From positions 24,075,160-24,139,159 of the forward strand of contig OZ024927.1 of the NCBI GenBank assembly GCA_964017235.1: a stretch of DNA of 64,000 nucleotides, in the 5' to 3' direction. The stretch is from Sabellastarte sp. h YS-2021. Taxonomy: Eukaryota > Annelida > Polychaeta > Sabellida > Sabellidae. This document shows, in pieces, positions 56,901-60,910 of this stretch. The position numbers were made by a program, and so were the translations under genes. The notes beneath the pieces were generated by a model. It was given only the letters and a program-made list of their open reading frames with translations. It made no database searches and was not told where the DNA came from. Positions within the stretch are counted from its first letter, which is position 1; each line of letters starts with the position of its first letter.

Positions 56901-58884
56901 CAGAAAGATTCCCAGCCCATGATTTCCTATATGTTGGTTTACCATCCCAAACCTCTAGGATCAATAATAAGCAAGTTATAAGCACTTTTAAGTTTGGCTA
57001 TCCTCGTTTGACCTCGAAGGAGGGGTCCAAGGTCAATTCTGACAACATCAGAAGATTCCCAGCCCATGATTTCCTATAGGTTGGTTTCACATTGCAAACC
57101 TCTAGGACCAATAATAATAGAGTTATAAGCACTTTTAAGTTTGGCTATCCTTATTTAACCTTGAAGGAGGAGCCCAAGGACAAATTGAACCAGTAACACC
57201 AGAAGATTCCTAGCCCATGATTTCCCATATGTTGATTTCTTATTGCAAACCTCTAGGACCAATAATAAGTCAGTTATAAGCACTTTTGCAATAGTTTTCA
57301 AGTTACAACTGATTTACTCAACAGTGAGAACGTCAAAGTAGCTATCACTCCGCTATGCAATGAGCTACAGGTCTGCAATTTTTACTATGTTATAGCTGAC
57401 CCAAAAGTAGCTGAATAACAAAATTCTCTAAATGCAATAGTTTTTAAGTTACAAGTCAATTTTTTTTTAGGTTTTTAACTCCCAAGAGCATAATTTTGAC
57501 TTCTAGCCTTAAAATAGCTATTACTCGCTTGATTTTGACCCCAGCCATACAAAAAACATAGGGTGGTGAGCTGTCATATCCACCAATTCATGCACTAAAT
57601 ATAAAATAAATCTGAAAGAAACTGTGCCCTAAAGTATGAACACAAGTAATAGTTAAAATTAGTCAAAAATTTTGATGTTTTTGACTCCCCAGAGCATAAT
57701 TTTGACTCTTGGACTACCAAAATAATAGGGTGGCCAGATCTCTCCCATAAGAAGCCACATGAAAAGTTTAAATGAAATCCCAAAAGAAATGTGGCTTGTA
57801 GGTTGAACACAAGAAAATATCTGGGGATGCGGACGATGACCGTGTGTGATCCACAGTATCCCCACTTTTCGGGGATACAATAAGTACTGGCAGTGCACAA
57901 GAATGCACAAACCTTCACCTGTGGCTTAAGTGCTGAAAACACACAAAAAATAATGAATTCACTATCCAAATCCAGATCATTTTTAAGAGGGCCAAGCCAT
58001 CAATCCTCCCCACCTTGTGTTAAAATATTACCCAGATACAAAGTACAGTTTTCGAGTTATATGCACCGACAAACAGATAAACAAAACAGGGGTAAGGGTA
58101 ACAAAGTAATGGTGTTCTGCTTTGATATTTCACTATATATATAGAATTTTTAACATCACCATACACGATACACGCCTCAATATTTTGCTCTATTTGAAAT
58201 CCCAGAATCTTTCTTTGTCTCAACTTTCTCCTGTCTGATAATGGTTCTGAAATAACTGGCTCCCCAGCCAGATTCTTTGATATCCTTGTGAACCTTTCAG
58301 GATCAGGAATTGCATTTGGCTTTAGACTTAACCTATATCCAACATGTCGGGCAAGTTCAGGGCATTTAGTGAAAGCATCAGGACTAAAATGATCCTCACA
58401 AAGCCTTCGATACGTAGCATTTTCTATATCTACTTTTCGTCTGTTACAGACTGCTATCCACTTCCTTCTCAATTCGTCTTTTGCTGGTAAATTTGGTGGA
58501 AAAGCGAATGTAGATTTTCCAGATTTATAATCATTTTTACAATCATAAGCAAAGCAGTATACCATCTTTAATTTGATAACATAATCCTCACTATAAGTGA
58601 TAATTAAACATTTCCTGTTGAATAAATTCAACATGTAACAATTATATGTGATTAAATTAACTTAAGAAGAATGAACATCTGTGTCAGTTATGACATGAAC
58701 ACAAGAAACTGTATATTTTACAATGGTCTGTTCCTGGAAATAACAGGAGATCCATATATAAAGATAAAATACAGCATGAAAGTTTACAAGTGATCACTGC
58801 ACGCATATGTACAGTAATTCTGAAACTCACTACCTTGACGTCATGTGTAAACATTTCCCACTTCTTTAGAGGCATAGATCCCAT
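11891..58884 (-). CDS. SP-RING SUMO E3 ligase-like protein with zinc ribbon and two SENP6/7-like domains (14 coding exons, 902 aa)
   Basis: Exons, 5' to 3' on the minus strand: 58884-58834, 48568-47632, 45108-44938, 35999-35745, 35027-34850, 33658-33598, 30290-30104, 29760-29629, 28658-28467, 27961-27797, 26713-26652, 21351-21229, 19409-19315, 11990-11891. They total 2709 bases with all 13 junctions in phase. Twelve introns are GT-AG and one is GC-AG. Predicted domains: zinc ribbon (Cys25, 28, 38, 41); low-complexity Ser/Pro/Gly linker (about 45-285); beta domain A (about 291-420) and beta domain B (about 615-760), both resembling the region before the protease in SENP6/7; acidic SUMO-interacting-like stretch (813-825); NSE2-type SP-RING (833-880) with zinc ligands Cys849, His851, Cys871 and Cys876. 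SP-RING proteins pass SUMO from the E2 UBC9 to targets, and NSE2 does this on the SMC5/6 complex. No SENP catalytic domain is present. NSE2 is normally about 250 aa, so either this is an unusual fusion or two transcripts share exons; the phase match favours one gene. The ATG at 58884 is the first in exon 1, but the frame is open further upstream. Confidence 0.8.
12600..12773. repeat. DIRS copy A, left inverted terminal repeat
   Basis: 174 bp beginning CCTATCCAATGGACAATTGC and ending CATCTTTTTCGTT. It is GC-rich in the middle (GGCCGGTCCGTAG). Its reverse complement is at 18519-18692. Confidence 0.9.
12832..12928. other. DIRS copy A, internal complementary region
   Basis: The first part (12832-12894) is the reverse complement of the left tip and start of the left repeat (12553-12613). 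The second part (about 12888-12928) is the reverse complement of the right tip (18673-18713). The two meet at a short shared TTTTA word. In DIRS elements this region templates joining of the two ends into a circle. Confidence 0.85.
13380..16180 (-). mobile_element. DIRS copy A, remains of recombinase and RT/RNase H
   Basis: Reading leftwards on the minus strand, stretches recognisable as DIRS reverse transcriptase (about 16180-15750), RNase H (about 15690-14870, with ELKAGFLALKEF and VLVATDNTTVVSYI) and tyrosine recombinase (about 14200-13380) appear in the order usual for the group. The copy is broken and not functional. Confidence 0.7.
16671..17004. repeat. 60-bp tandem array inside DIRS copy A
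   Basis: GTACACTCTGTAACCAG recurs with an exact 60-base period at 16791, 16851 and 16911, then once more at about 16973. The same units carry GAAGCAAGTGTAC and GGCTGTGTAGCC. About five units, diverged at the left edge, next to a T run at 16643-16668. Confidence 0.85.
17546..17701 (-). mobile_element. tRNA-derived SINE with 13-bp target duplication
   Basis: On the minus strand it starts with a tRNA-like head containing an A box (GGTGGCCTAGTGGTTAGC) and a B box (GGGTTCGAGTCCC). It ends in GGGACGTTAAACCCC and a short (CTTTGA)n tail. Flanks GTTCTTCTTCTCA at 17533-17545 and 17702-17714 are an exact 13-bp target duplication. It lies wholly within DIRS copy A, so it inserted later. It is probably transcribed, if at all, by RNA polymerase III. 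Confidence 0.85.
18519..18692. repeat. DIRS copy A, right inverted terminal repeat
   Basis: 174 bp, reverse complement of 12600-12773 as far as I can compare by eye. Outside it, ATGTATTAACGCAATAAAATT forms the unique right tip, which is copied in the internal complementary region. Confidence 0.9.
19315..19409 (-). CDS. SP-RING gene, coding exon 13 (aa 839-870): SP-RING zinc-binding half
   Basis: Phase 0 in, phase 2 out. VMKEPIRNKICGHNYEKAAI carries the C-x-H zinc ligands (Cys849, His851). It matches NSE2 (MKKPVKNKVCGHTYEEDAI, from memory) closely. The tail FMLRKKGNAK leads into the final C-x4-C pair. Confidence 0.9.
19986..20930 (+). mobile_element. hairpin-type element H4 (5' part only)
   Basis: The left end CTCGGCGCAGTGTATCCCCGG resembles that of H1 (CTCGGCGCCAACATATCCCC). 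About three units of the 145-bp type-1 repeat follow at 20240-20640, with TTTGACCTTG and CAAGGTCAAA words. I see no terminal hairpin at its right end, so it looks truncated. Confidence 0.5.
21229..21351 (-). CDS. SP-RING gene, coding exon 12 (aa 798-838): acidic SUMO-interacting-like stretch and start of SP-RING
   Basis: Phase 0 on both sides. DHDDDDDDDVIMTQEEVGIK then CPYTQQ. Vertebrate NSE2 has VDEDIIVTQ in the same place before its CPIT. Seven Asp next to VIM make a plausible SUMO-interacting motif. The Asp run is coded by a (CAT/CGT)n tract on the plus strand at 21279-21307, so its length may vary between alleles. Confidence 0.85.
21663..22265. mobile_element. possible inverted-repeat element, about 600 bp
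   Basis: AACTCTTTTACTGCG on the left and CAGCACCGAAAGAGTT on the right are weak inverted repeats. GTGGTCGACTAACG and GTGTCGACCGTAG further in are also inverted. No target duplication is clear. The frames inside are short and unconvincing. Confidence 0.35.
23230..24050 (+). repeat. type-1 array, about 145-bp units (H2)
   Basis: About six units, each reading roughly GGCTATCCTCGTTTGACCTT, then CCAAGGTCAAATC, AGATTCCCAGCCCATGATTT, GTTGGTTTACCATCCC, CTCTAGGACCAATAATAAG and GTTATAAGCACTTTTAAG. The ends of each unit carry inverted words TTTGACCTTG and CAAGGTCAAA separated by about 11 bases. Confidence 0.8.
24050..25900 (+). repeat. type-2 array, about 155-bp units (H2)
   Basis: About twelve units marked by ATTTACTCAA (for example 24956, 25111 and 25266, an exact 155-base step). 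Each also has AGCTATTACTCAGCTATG, GAGCTACAGGTCTGAAATTT, ATGTTATAGCTGACCC and AAATGCAATAGTTTTCAAG. A 310-bp two-unit block is repeated around 24890-25510. Confidence 0.85.
26454..26481 (+). other. 3' terminal hairpin of H2
   Basis: TGTCAGCTGACT, loop GACA, AGTCAGCTGACA: 12 perfect base pairs, followed by TAAAA. Confidence 0.85.
26652..26713 (-). CDS. SP-RING gene, coding exon 11 (aa 777-797)
   Basis: A 62-base exon, phase 1 in and phase 0 out, encoding QTKIKDWLSKKSLPANFITV. It is the link between the beta domains and the SP-RING part. Its phases match exon 10 upstream and exon 12 downstream, which is the key evidence that the NSE2-like end belongs to the same transcript. Confidence 0.75.
26804..26940 (-). 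mobile_element. degenerate copy of the tRNA-derived SINE
   Basis: It shares with the SINE at 17.6 kb the words GCCAAACTTGCTAGCCACCA, GGTCAAACCCACA and AACGTTGGTGTTTTACG (plus strand). The promoter boxes are altered and a short internal piece is missing, so it is older. It lies in intron 10. Confidence 0.65.
27797..27961 (-). CDS. SP-RING gene, coding exon 10 (aa 722-777): end of domain B
   Basis: Phase 1 in and out. KKKHFILFLKNVNNDQWEAL matches in style the strand-helix that closes the SENP6 module (EEQYIILIF). The remainder, FVKCDILKALKILADIKANT, is helical. The donor AAAG|GTGGGT is good. Confidence 0.8.
27968..28102. repeat. degenerate AACCACA-rich tract
   Basis: ATAACCACAGG, ATAACCACAAG, CATAACCACAAAG, GATAACCACAGAAC and similar words recur irregularly just upstream of the exon 10 acceptor on the minus strand. 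There, read as TGTGGTTAT, they make a T/G-rich region. Confidence 0.5.
28467..28658 (-). CDS. SP-RING gene, coding exon 9 (aa 658-722): core of beta domain B
   Basis: Phase 1 in and out. LHIPLADIQQCRVCMDQRIS, CMFVDLSDHGAEKLRNNLKI and a tail YNPRTT. The layout (hydrophobic strand, IxxCxxC, short loop, strand, helix ending LxI) repeats that of exon 3, supporting an internal duplication. The acceptor TTTAATTGTAG and donor CTG|GTTAGT are clear. Confidence 0.8.
28775..29005. mobile_element. 231-bp MITE in intron 8
   Basis: GTAGAGTAATAAATCTAAAA (then TTCGCCA) at 28775 is mirrored at 28978-29005 with two mismatches, giving 27-bp terminal inverted repeats. It is non-coding and I could not define a target duplication. 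Confidence 0.7.
29629..29760 (-). CDS. SP-RING gene, coding exon 8 (aa 614-658): start of beta domain B
   Basis: Phase 1 in and out. EVQLDCDQVWVGTFRAKAS with VKADNTQGLFVTIDK follows the pattern xxIxxxxIxIGxxKxxxxxxVxxxxxGIxFxI seen at the start of domain A (exon 2). It also resembles the SENP6 strand pair with LNCRSIRVGTLF and FIKIQLD as I remember it. Confidence 0.8.
30104..30290 (-). CDS. SP-RING gene, coding exon 7 (aa 552-614)
   Basis: Phase 0 in, phase 1 out. A Pro/Gly-rich start (GPRGPPTLQVPQ) leads into an ordered segment, EQKWQELQKSLVVGGVYHV and RQTMYCLWNGTQLVP, which I take as the lead-in to domain B. Two antisense frames across this exon (30104-30310 and 30114-30314) are shadows. 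Confidence 0.8.
30314..30350. repeat. TA-rich microsatellite
   Basis: A (TA)n run followed by GTACATGTATATATACA, in intron 6, just upstream (gene sense) of exon 7. Confidence 0.8.
30812..33567 (+). mobile_element. hairpin-type element H3, same family as H2, without the terminal hairpin
   Basis: The start (AGTGCCC..GGCACT then TGTCAGCTGACTGA) and the right part (GGACGCGGACGCG, GCCGCAGAGTGAC) match H2. It has type-1 units at 31100-31690, a private segment 31700-32070 with two copies of GGCCATCTTGTTTTTCAAAA, and six to seven type-2 units at 32070-33010. Where H2 has its 28-base hairpin between two ACATAA-like words, H3 reads GACAACATAAAAAT directly. It ends about 30 bases from the donor of exon 6. 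Confidence 0.65.
33598..33658 (-). CDS. SP-RING gene, coding exon 6 (aa 531-551): 61-base Ser/Pro exon
   Basis: Phase 2 in, phase 0 out, giving ILNSAPRSSMPPISTGSTHK in the frame that both neighbours require. The other frame that looks attractive meets a stop and does not fit the phases. The exon is squeezed between two repeat elements: H3 ends about 30 bases beyond its donor and H8 begins about 35 bases before its acceptor. Confidence 0.65.
33694..34495 (+). mobile_element. hairpin-type element H8
   Basis: Starts GTACCCCACTGCC and ends in AGGCTGTGCTGTAA, an imperfect inverted match. The interior has about 110-120-bp units with AAGGTCA, GACATTGCACAG and ACACCCCCTAACCAATGTC-type words. It is related to H9 at 48.8 kb. 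Its left end lies about 35 bases from the acceptor of exon 6. Confidence 0.55.
34850..35027 (-). CDS. SP-RING gene, coding exon 5 (aa 472-531): Pro-rich linker
   Basis: Phase 1 in, phase 2 out. Pro/Ser/Asn-rich, including NRPPPPLQNN, so probably disordered and a possible site for SH3- or WW-type contacts. The acceptor TTTTTTTTGCAG and donor AAG|GTATAT are both strong. Confidence 0.75.
35296..35662. mobile_element. hAT-like non-autonomous element with 8-bp target duplication
   Basis: Ends TAAGGCTGTGA and TCACAGCCTTA are inverted repeats. ATGACTAT stands at 35288-35295 and 35663-35670. The left tip carries extra TAA units. It lies in intron 4, upstream (gene sense) of exon 5. Confidence 0.65.
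35745..35999 (-). CDS. SP-RING gene, coding exon 4 (aa 387-472): end of domain A and helical segment
   Basis: Phase 1 in and out. ELKRCISIFPSITAES, then QEIISKNVVQELGRMFGL and MEKRYMRYNKILEEMTPEEG, predict a strand followed by long amphipathic helices. The helical part could be an interaction surface; it has no sequence match I can name. The exon ends in a Thr/Ala/Ser/Pro tail. Confidence 0.8.
36605..36848. repeat. tandem duplication, 133-bp step
   Basis: TCTAGCAATATTTT..AAAAT at 36605 and 36738, both ending in TATTCATGAGAAGATATGAG. Two diverged copies. The step happens to equal the H6 unit length, but the sequence is unrelated. Confidence 0.7.
36897..37415. mobile_element. hAT-type MITE, copy 1, with 8-bp target duplication
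   Basis: Begins TAGTGCTGGGAGATC and ends ATCGTCCCAGCATTA (inverted). It is flanked by an exact GTTGTTAG at 36889-36896 and 37416-37423. TAGTG-type ends with 8-bp duplications are typical of hAT transposons. 519 bp, non-coding. Confidence 0.85.
38303..39621. repeat. DIRS copy B, left inverted terminal repeat, split by H5
   Basis: Its two parts, 38303-38376 and 39517-39621, together match the reverse complement of 44639-44817. Shared words include GGTTTTGTGGAGGCAAAACG and AGGTGCGCATGCGCAC. The gap is the H5 insertion. Confidence 0.85.
38377..39516 (+). mobile_element. hairpin-ended element H5 inserted in DIRS copy B
   Basis: About 1140 bp. A subterminal TGTCCACCCC lies near 38456. About 3.5 units of a 170-bp repeat follow (38590-39200; markers CTATGGGTCG at 38762 and 38932), with AAATCGCTCTATCTCGCAC and CAAAATGGCCGCC words, then a GGACGCCGG stretch and a perfect 11-bp terminal hairpin at 39488-39514 (ATGTCCACCCC..GGGGTGGACAT). 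Comparison with the intact repeat at 44.7 kb shows no target duplication beyond an ambiguous AA. Confidence 0.75.
39667..39770. other. DIRS copy B, internal complementary region
   Basis: TTGTGAGGATAAGGTAAG onward to about 39726 is the complement of the left tip (38260-38320). ATTTTATTGCGTAAAATAGC onward is the complement of the right tip (44790-44836). Confidence 0.85.
44639..44817. repeat. DIRS copy B, right inverted terminal repeat
   Basis: Uninterrupted 179-bp copy. It shows what the left repeat looked like before the H5 insertion. Confidence 0.85.
44938..45108 (-). CDS. SP-RING gene, coding exon 3 (aa 330-387): core of beta domain A
   Basis: Phase 1 in and out. It encodes YAPVLLNARAILRCRANMN, QYPVFLLYLEASCMRQI and FGLKDEDFSD. 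The pattern (PVxLx(N)xxxIxxC, about 10 residues, PVxxLxxxxxxxxxI) matches the SENP6 segment with PVEIILNTSDLTKCEW and LPVVFLQAIPAVYQKL as I remember it. Its donor lies only 102 bases from the end of the DIRS-like element at 38260-44836. Confidence 0.8.
46007..46467. mobile_element. hAT-type MITE, copy 2, with 8-bp target duplication
   Basis: Same family as 36897-37415, including TTCGAACATTTCCGATTATG and CTTGTGATTGGCTG. Flanks CCGTATAC and CCGTACAC differ at one base. 461 bp; shorter than copy 1 by an internal deletion near 46385. Confidence 0.8.
46708..47068. mobile_element. short inverted-repeat element
   Basis: TTATCCACCA and TGGTGGATAA bracket about 360 bp that contains CCGGCGCCCCGG. The ends may only be part of a larger fold-back unit with the palindrome that follows. 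Confidence 0.4.
47066..47227. repeat. long palindrome
   Basis: The inner arms, about 50 bp each (GACATATACAGAAAAAATAT and its mirror), surround a centre ACTCGTGCTTCGCACTCGT. Weaker pairing extends to ATAATA..TATTAT at the outside. It could form a large hairpin in DNA or RNA. Confidence 0.8.
47632..48568 (-). CDS. SP-RING gene, coding exon 2 (aa 18-330): zinc ribbon, linker, start of beta domain A
   Basis: The largest exon, 937 bases. It opens in phase 0 after TTTCAG with a zinc ribbon, VCTSCGRLSADLHICDRCG (two C-x2-C pairs, Cys25/28 and Cys38/41). Next comes a basic patch PKRAR at about residue 58 that could be a nuclear localisation signal, then about 230 residues rich in Ser, Asn, Gly, Pro and Thr. 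The last 39 residues are ordered again, with SIPAQQIRIGAQKFKPL and DDGILFTLK, the opening strands of domain A. The donor is AAAG|GCAAGT, a GC splice site; using the nearby GT instead would break the phase with exon 3. Confidence 0.8.
48769..49466 (+). mobile_element. hairpin-type element H9
   Basis: Starts GTACCCCACAGCC and ends GGGCTGTGGGTTA (inverted), with a 3' stem ACAACCCTTAAGGGCTGT at 49443-49460. The interior shares CAAGGTC, ACACCCCCTAACCAATGTC and ATATAGCCC words with H8. It lies in intron 1, upstream (gene sense) of exon 2. Confidence 0.6.
50658..54520 (+). repeat. 133-bp tandem array, about 29 units, with 532-bp higher-order period
   Basis: The unit includes TTATTTGAGAAAAATTGGCT, CAATACTTTTAGAGATAATT, GCATTTACTCATTTTGAGTA and TTAGCTATGGGTCTGAAACT. 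Unit starts at 51077, 51210, 51343, 51476, 51609, 51742, 51875 and 52008 are exactly 133 bases apart. Variants (CTTTC, GATTAA, GACTGAG, GATTAA) recur in the same order in 51077-51608 and 51609-52140. Variants at 53200 and 53732 are again 532 apart. Confidence 0.95.
54530..55310 (+). repeat. 169-bp tandem array at the right of H6
   Basis: About 4.6 units with ATCGCTCTATCTAGCACGGT, TTTTCGAGATATAAGCATTT and TCAAAATGGCCGCCATTTTT. The period is exactly 169 (a shared ATGTTTTGCAATTTTTGCG word at 54785 and 54954). The overlapping frames beginning at 54616, 54785, 54954 and 55123 are repeat shadows. The same unit, as 170 bp, forms the core of H5. Confidence 0.9.
55672..55693 (+). other. 3' terminal hairpin of H6
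   Basis: AAGCGTCCC, loop TTGC, GGGACGCTT: nine perfect base pairs, followed by AATT. Confidence 0.8.
55694..56130. other. gene-free stretch with GAGTTTATG-type repeats
   Basis: ATGAGTTTATG-like words repeat at 55918-55970 and 56100-56130, and TGTAAATCCGGGCCC follows at 56126-56140. It may be the remnant of a small inverted-repeat element; nothing coding is seen. Confidence 0.35.
56131..57878 (+). mobile_element. hairpin-ended element H7 (left end unclear)
   Basis: About seven to eight type-1 units (56150-57290), one type-2 unit (57290-57470), then two TTTTGACTCC(C/A)AGAGCATAA-like segments and a terminal hairpin GTATCCCC..GGGGATAC at 57856-57878. The first units are interrupted by a MITE. 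I could not find its 5' subterminal repeat. Confidence 0.6.
56318..56630. mobile_element. MITE inserted in a type-1 repeat unit of H7
   Basis: CATGGTTCCCACT at the left and AGTGGGAACCCTG at the right are inverted. TCCTA occurs on both sides and once in the uninterrupted repeat, so it may be a 5-bp target duplication. Internal (TTCCCTGTG)n words are frequent. About 313 bp. Confidence 0.6.
58020..58565 (-). CDS. THAP-domain protein, ORF nested in intron 1
   Basis: The start is taken at MVYC (58565) because THAP domains begin almost at the N-terminus; the frame also opens 23 codons earlier. About 181 codons. It has the C2CH zinc-finger pattern: CFAYDC near residues 4-9, a Trp in RRKWIAVCN, and C-x2-H in RLCEDHFSPDAF. 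The closing motif LKPNAIPDPERF corresponds to the family's AVPTIF. THAP domains bind specific DNA; they occur in host regulators and at the N-terminus of P-element-type transposases. The C-terminal 50 residues after QRKILGFQIEQ look like read-through into non-coding DNA, so this may be one exon of a longer gene or a transposon remnant. It is on the same strand as the SP-RING gene. Confidence 0.65.
   Translation of the reverse strand: MVYCFAYDCKNDYKSGKSTFAFPPNLPAKDELRRKWIAVCNRRKVDIENATYRRLCEDHFSPDAFTKCPELARHVGYRLSLKPNAIPDPERFTRISKNLAGEPVISEPLSDRRKLRQRKILGFQIEQNIEACIVYGDVKNSIYIVKYQSRTPLLCYPYPCFVYLFVGAYNSKTVLCIWVIF
58834..58884 (-). CDS. SP-RING gene, coding exon 1 (aa 1-17)
   Basis: The exon itself runs 58897-58834: acceptor TTTTTTATCAG before it, donor AAG|GTAGTG after it, phase 0. 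The first ATG gives MGSMPLKKWEMFTHDVK. The frame stays open 5' of this ATG, through the acceptor and into the proposed upstream exon ending at 59319, so a longer N-terminus is possible. The KWEMF segment followed by a zinc ribbon looks like one compact N-terminal unit. Confidence 0.65.
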
Positions 58885-59318
58885 CACTTTTAGGATTCTG
58901 ATAAAAAACAGTTTACTATACTTTAACACAAACCACAGCCAGTACAGTGGGTACTAATGTGCACTGCTACTTTTATCTTATATGAAGTTGTTCTGTAAAA
59001 ATCTTGAAAAATGGGTTTTGTCAATTTTCAAGTGCAAGGGAAAGAAATTCAACAAGTATGTATTAAAATGGCAACCAACCTTTCCAAGTCTCCTCCATAC
59101 TTTGAGGAAAAGAAATATCTAATATCTTTAGAAAGGGCAGACAGCAATAACTATTTGTTTTAAATCACAGTCTGTTTTTTGTGGTATAAATTTCTCTGAT
59201 TAAAACAGAGAGGAATGTGAAAAGGGGCAAGTTGTGGCATATTGACAGTGTTTCCGTTTACGCACAAACATGTGTAAATTTACGTCGAAATCAAGCGATT
59301 TACGCACATAATATTTAC

Positions 59319-59530
59319 CTGAGCGTCAGACTGACGCAGAAGTATTTGTAAAAAGAAATATCGATACTTTGCTTCTATATGCAGCAATTCTTTATTACAA
59401 TTTCAAAACAAAAATGGCCAATTTCCTGTTTGTTTACCTCTTACTGCGCATGCGTGGGATCAAAAGGTCGAGAGGTGAAGAGTTCACGAGGTCACACATG
59501 CGCATTCGCGTTATTCAATAAGAAAACCCA
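59319..59530 (-). promoter_or_regulatory. candidate promoter and non-coding first exon of the SP-RING gene
   Basis: An island of CpG words, including TGCGCATGCG at 59445-59454 (the NRF1 core) and ATGCGCATTCGCG at 59499-59511, lies in an otherwise AT-rich area. On the minus strand a good donor, GCTCAG|GTAAAT, ends a possible exon at 59319, 422 bases before the acceptor of coding exon 1. Transcript evidence is not available from sequence alone. Confidence 0.4.
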
Positions 59531-60745
59531 CCAAAGAACGCAAGATTTTTTACTGAACGCATAGATGCACAGGCAATAAATACAGCAATGAAGAAAAGCT
59601 GTATATTTTAAAATTTCATGCGAGACAAGAGCTACGCAGATTACATTTATCTTAAACGGCCAGTGTTAGAATGTAACCTAGCAAATTTTACTCGAAACAT
59701 TACACGTCGAAAGAAAACGTGACCTCTGCAAGGACACAATTGTAAACAACGACTGTCTTTCAAACAGTATAAATATCATAACTGTAGCTTAAATAAAATA
59801 TTTTTTAGAAACTATCAACATACTATACGTCATTGAAAATTGAAGAGTGCTTCAGTTAATTTTTGCTAACTTAAAAATCACACAAAAATACGAGGAAAAA
59901 AGTCAAGTTATTATTTAACTGTTTTCTTTACCCTGATGTACACAGTTGTACTTAAGATATTTTTATGAATGCACAACAATGCACAATGTACTATAATTTG
60001 CTGTCAAAGTGATAAAAAAATTTAATTCTAATTTATTGTTTTTTAGTAACTGGGTGTATCTAAACATTGTTTATTGAGGAAAATGTGGCAGAATATTACT
60101 TGTACCCCATTTTTGATGCTCCATGGGGTACATGGTACCCCACATTTCCTAACTCAAACACAAACACTGGCTCTGAGACGTATTGTAGGCGAATTGTTTG
60201 TCCATTATTTTTCTAATCTGCAGTTTAACCAGAAGGGGTCAAGCCTAACTGACCCTCAAAAATTTGCATTAACCTCCGGTTTTCAAAGGAGGGGGTCAAT
60301 TTACCTCCAGAAAAAAAGAGGCTCAGGAGACATTGCATATAGAGTCAGTGACTTTAATGACTTAACTTTAGCAACCTGTAGAATGAAAATTTGATAGACA
60401 AGAATTCTGTGCTAAATTCTTTGAAAATGTGCTAAACATTTTCCTAGTCGTAAGACAGAATATCCGGCCGGACTTTTCATGTAGCAGAATCACTATTCCA
60501 TTTTAAGTTTTTATTTTTATGCATTTGTAAACGTTAAATGTGTGTAATAATGCTTTTATAAGACAGCATTTTAATATAACATATTTCAAAGATGCCTCAA
60601 ATCTCGCAATATAAAGATGGTTAAAGTTTCCTGTATTTTGCATTATAAATGCTTCTCTATTCCAAAATTCTATGAAATATCAACATTATTTCCTGTTGTG
60701 TGTATTTTAATCATTTTATAAGGTGTAACATGTCAAAATATGATA
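59531..60745. other. intergenic DNA, nothing recognised
   Basis: AT-rich DNA with a small palindrome GTACCCCA..TGGGGTAC at 60101-60130. A plus-strand frame at 60074-60394 has no protein-like character. Confidence 0.4.
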
Positions 60746-60910
60746 CAGTTTCCTAAGTCAAGGTCATACAACAAGGTCAGGTAAAGGTCACATTTGTGAT
60801 GTCCAAAGGAAAGAGGGTGAAGCTCCATTTGAGGAATTTATTTACATGTTAATAAATTTGCAAGTAAGTTTTAAAAGATTTCAAGAATTTGAAAGGTTTT
60901 AAAAACACCA
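60746..60910 (-). repeat. Ngaro-like element, repeat B2
   Basis: 165 bp from CAGTTTCCTAAGTCAAGG to GGTTTTAAAAACACCA, the outer copy. Two differences from B1. Confidence 0.9.

Noticed and set aside
60074-60394. 106-codon plus-strand frame
   Set aside because: No domain-like pattern, no splice or poly(A) context; it lies in AT-rich DNA next to a small palindrome.
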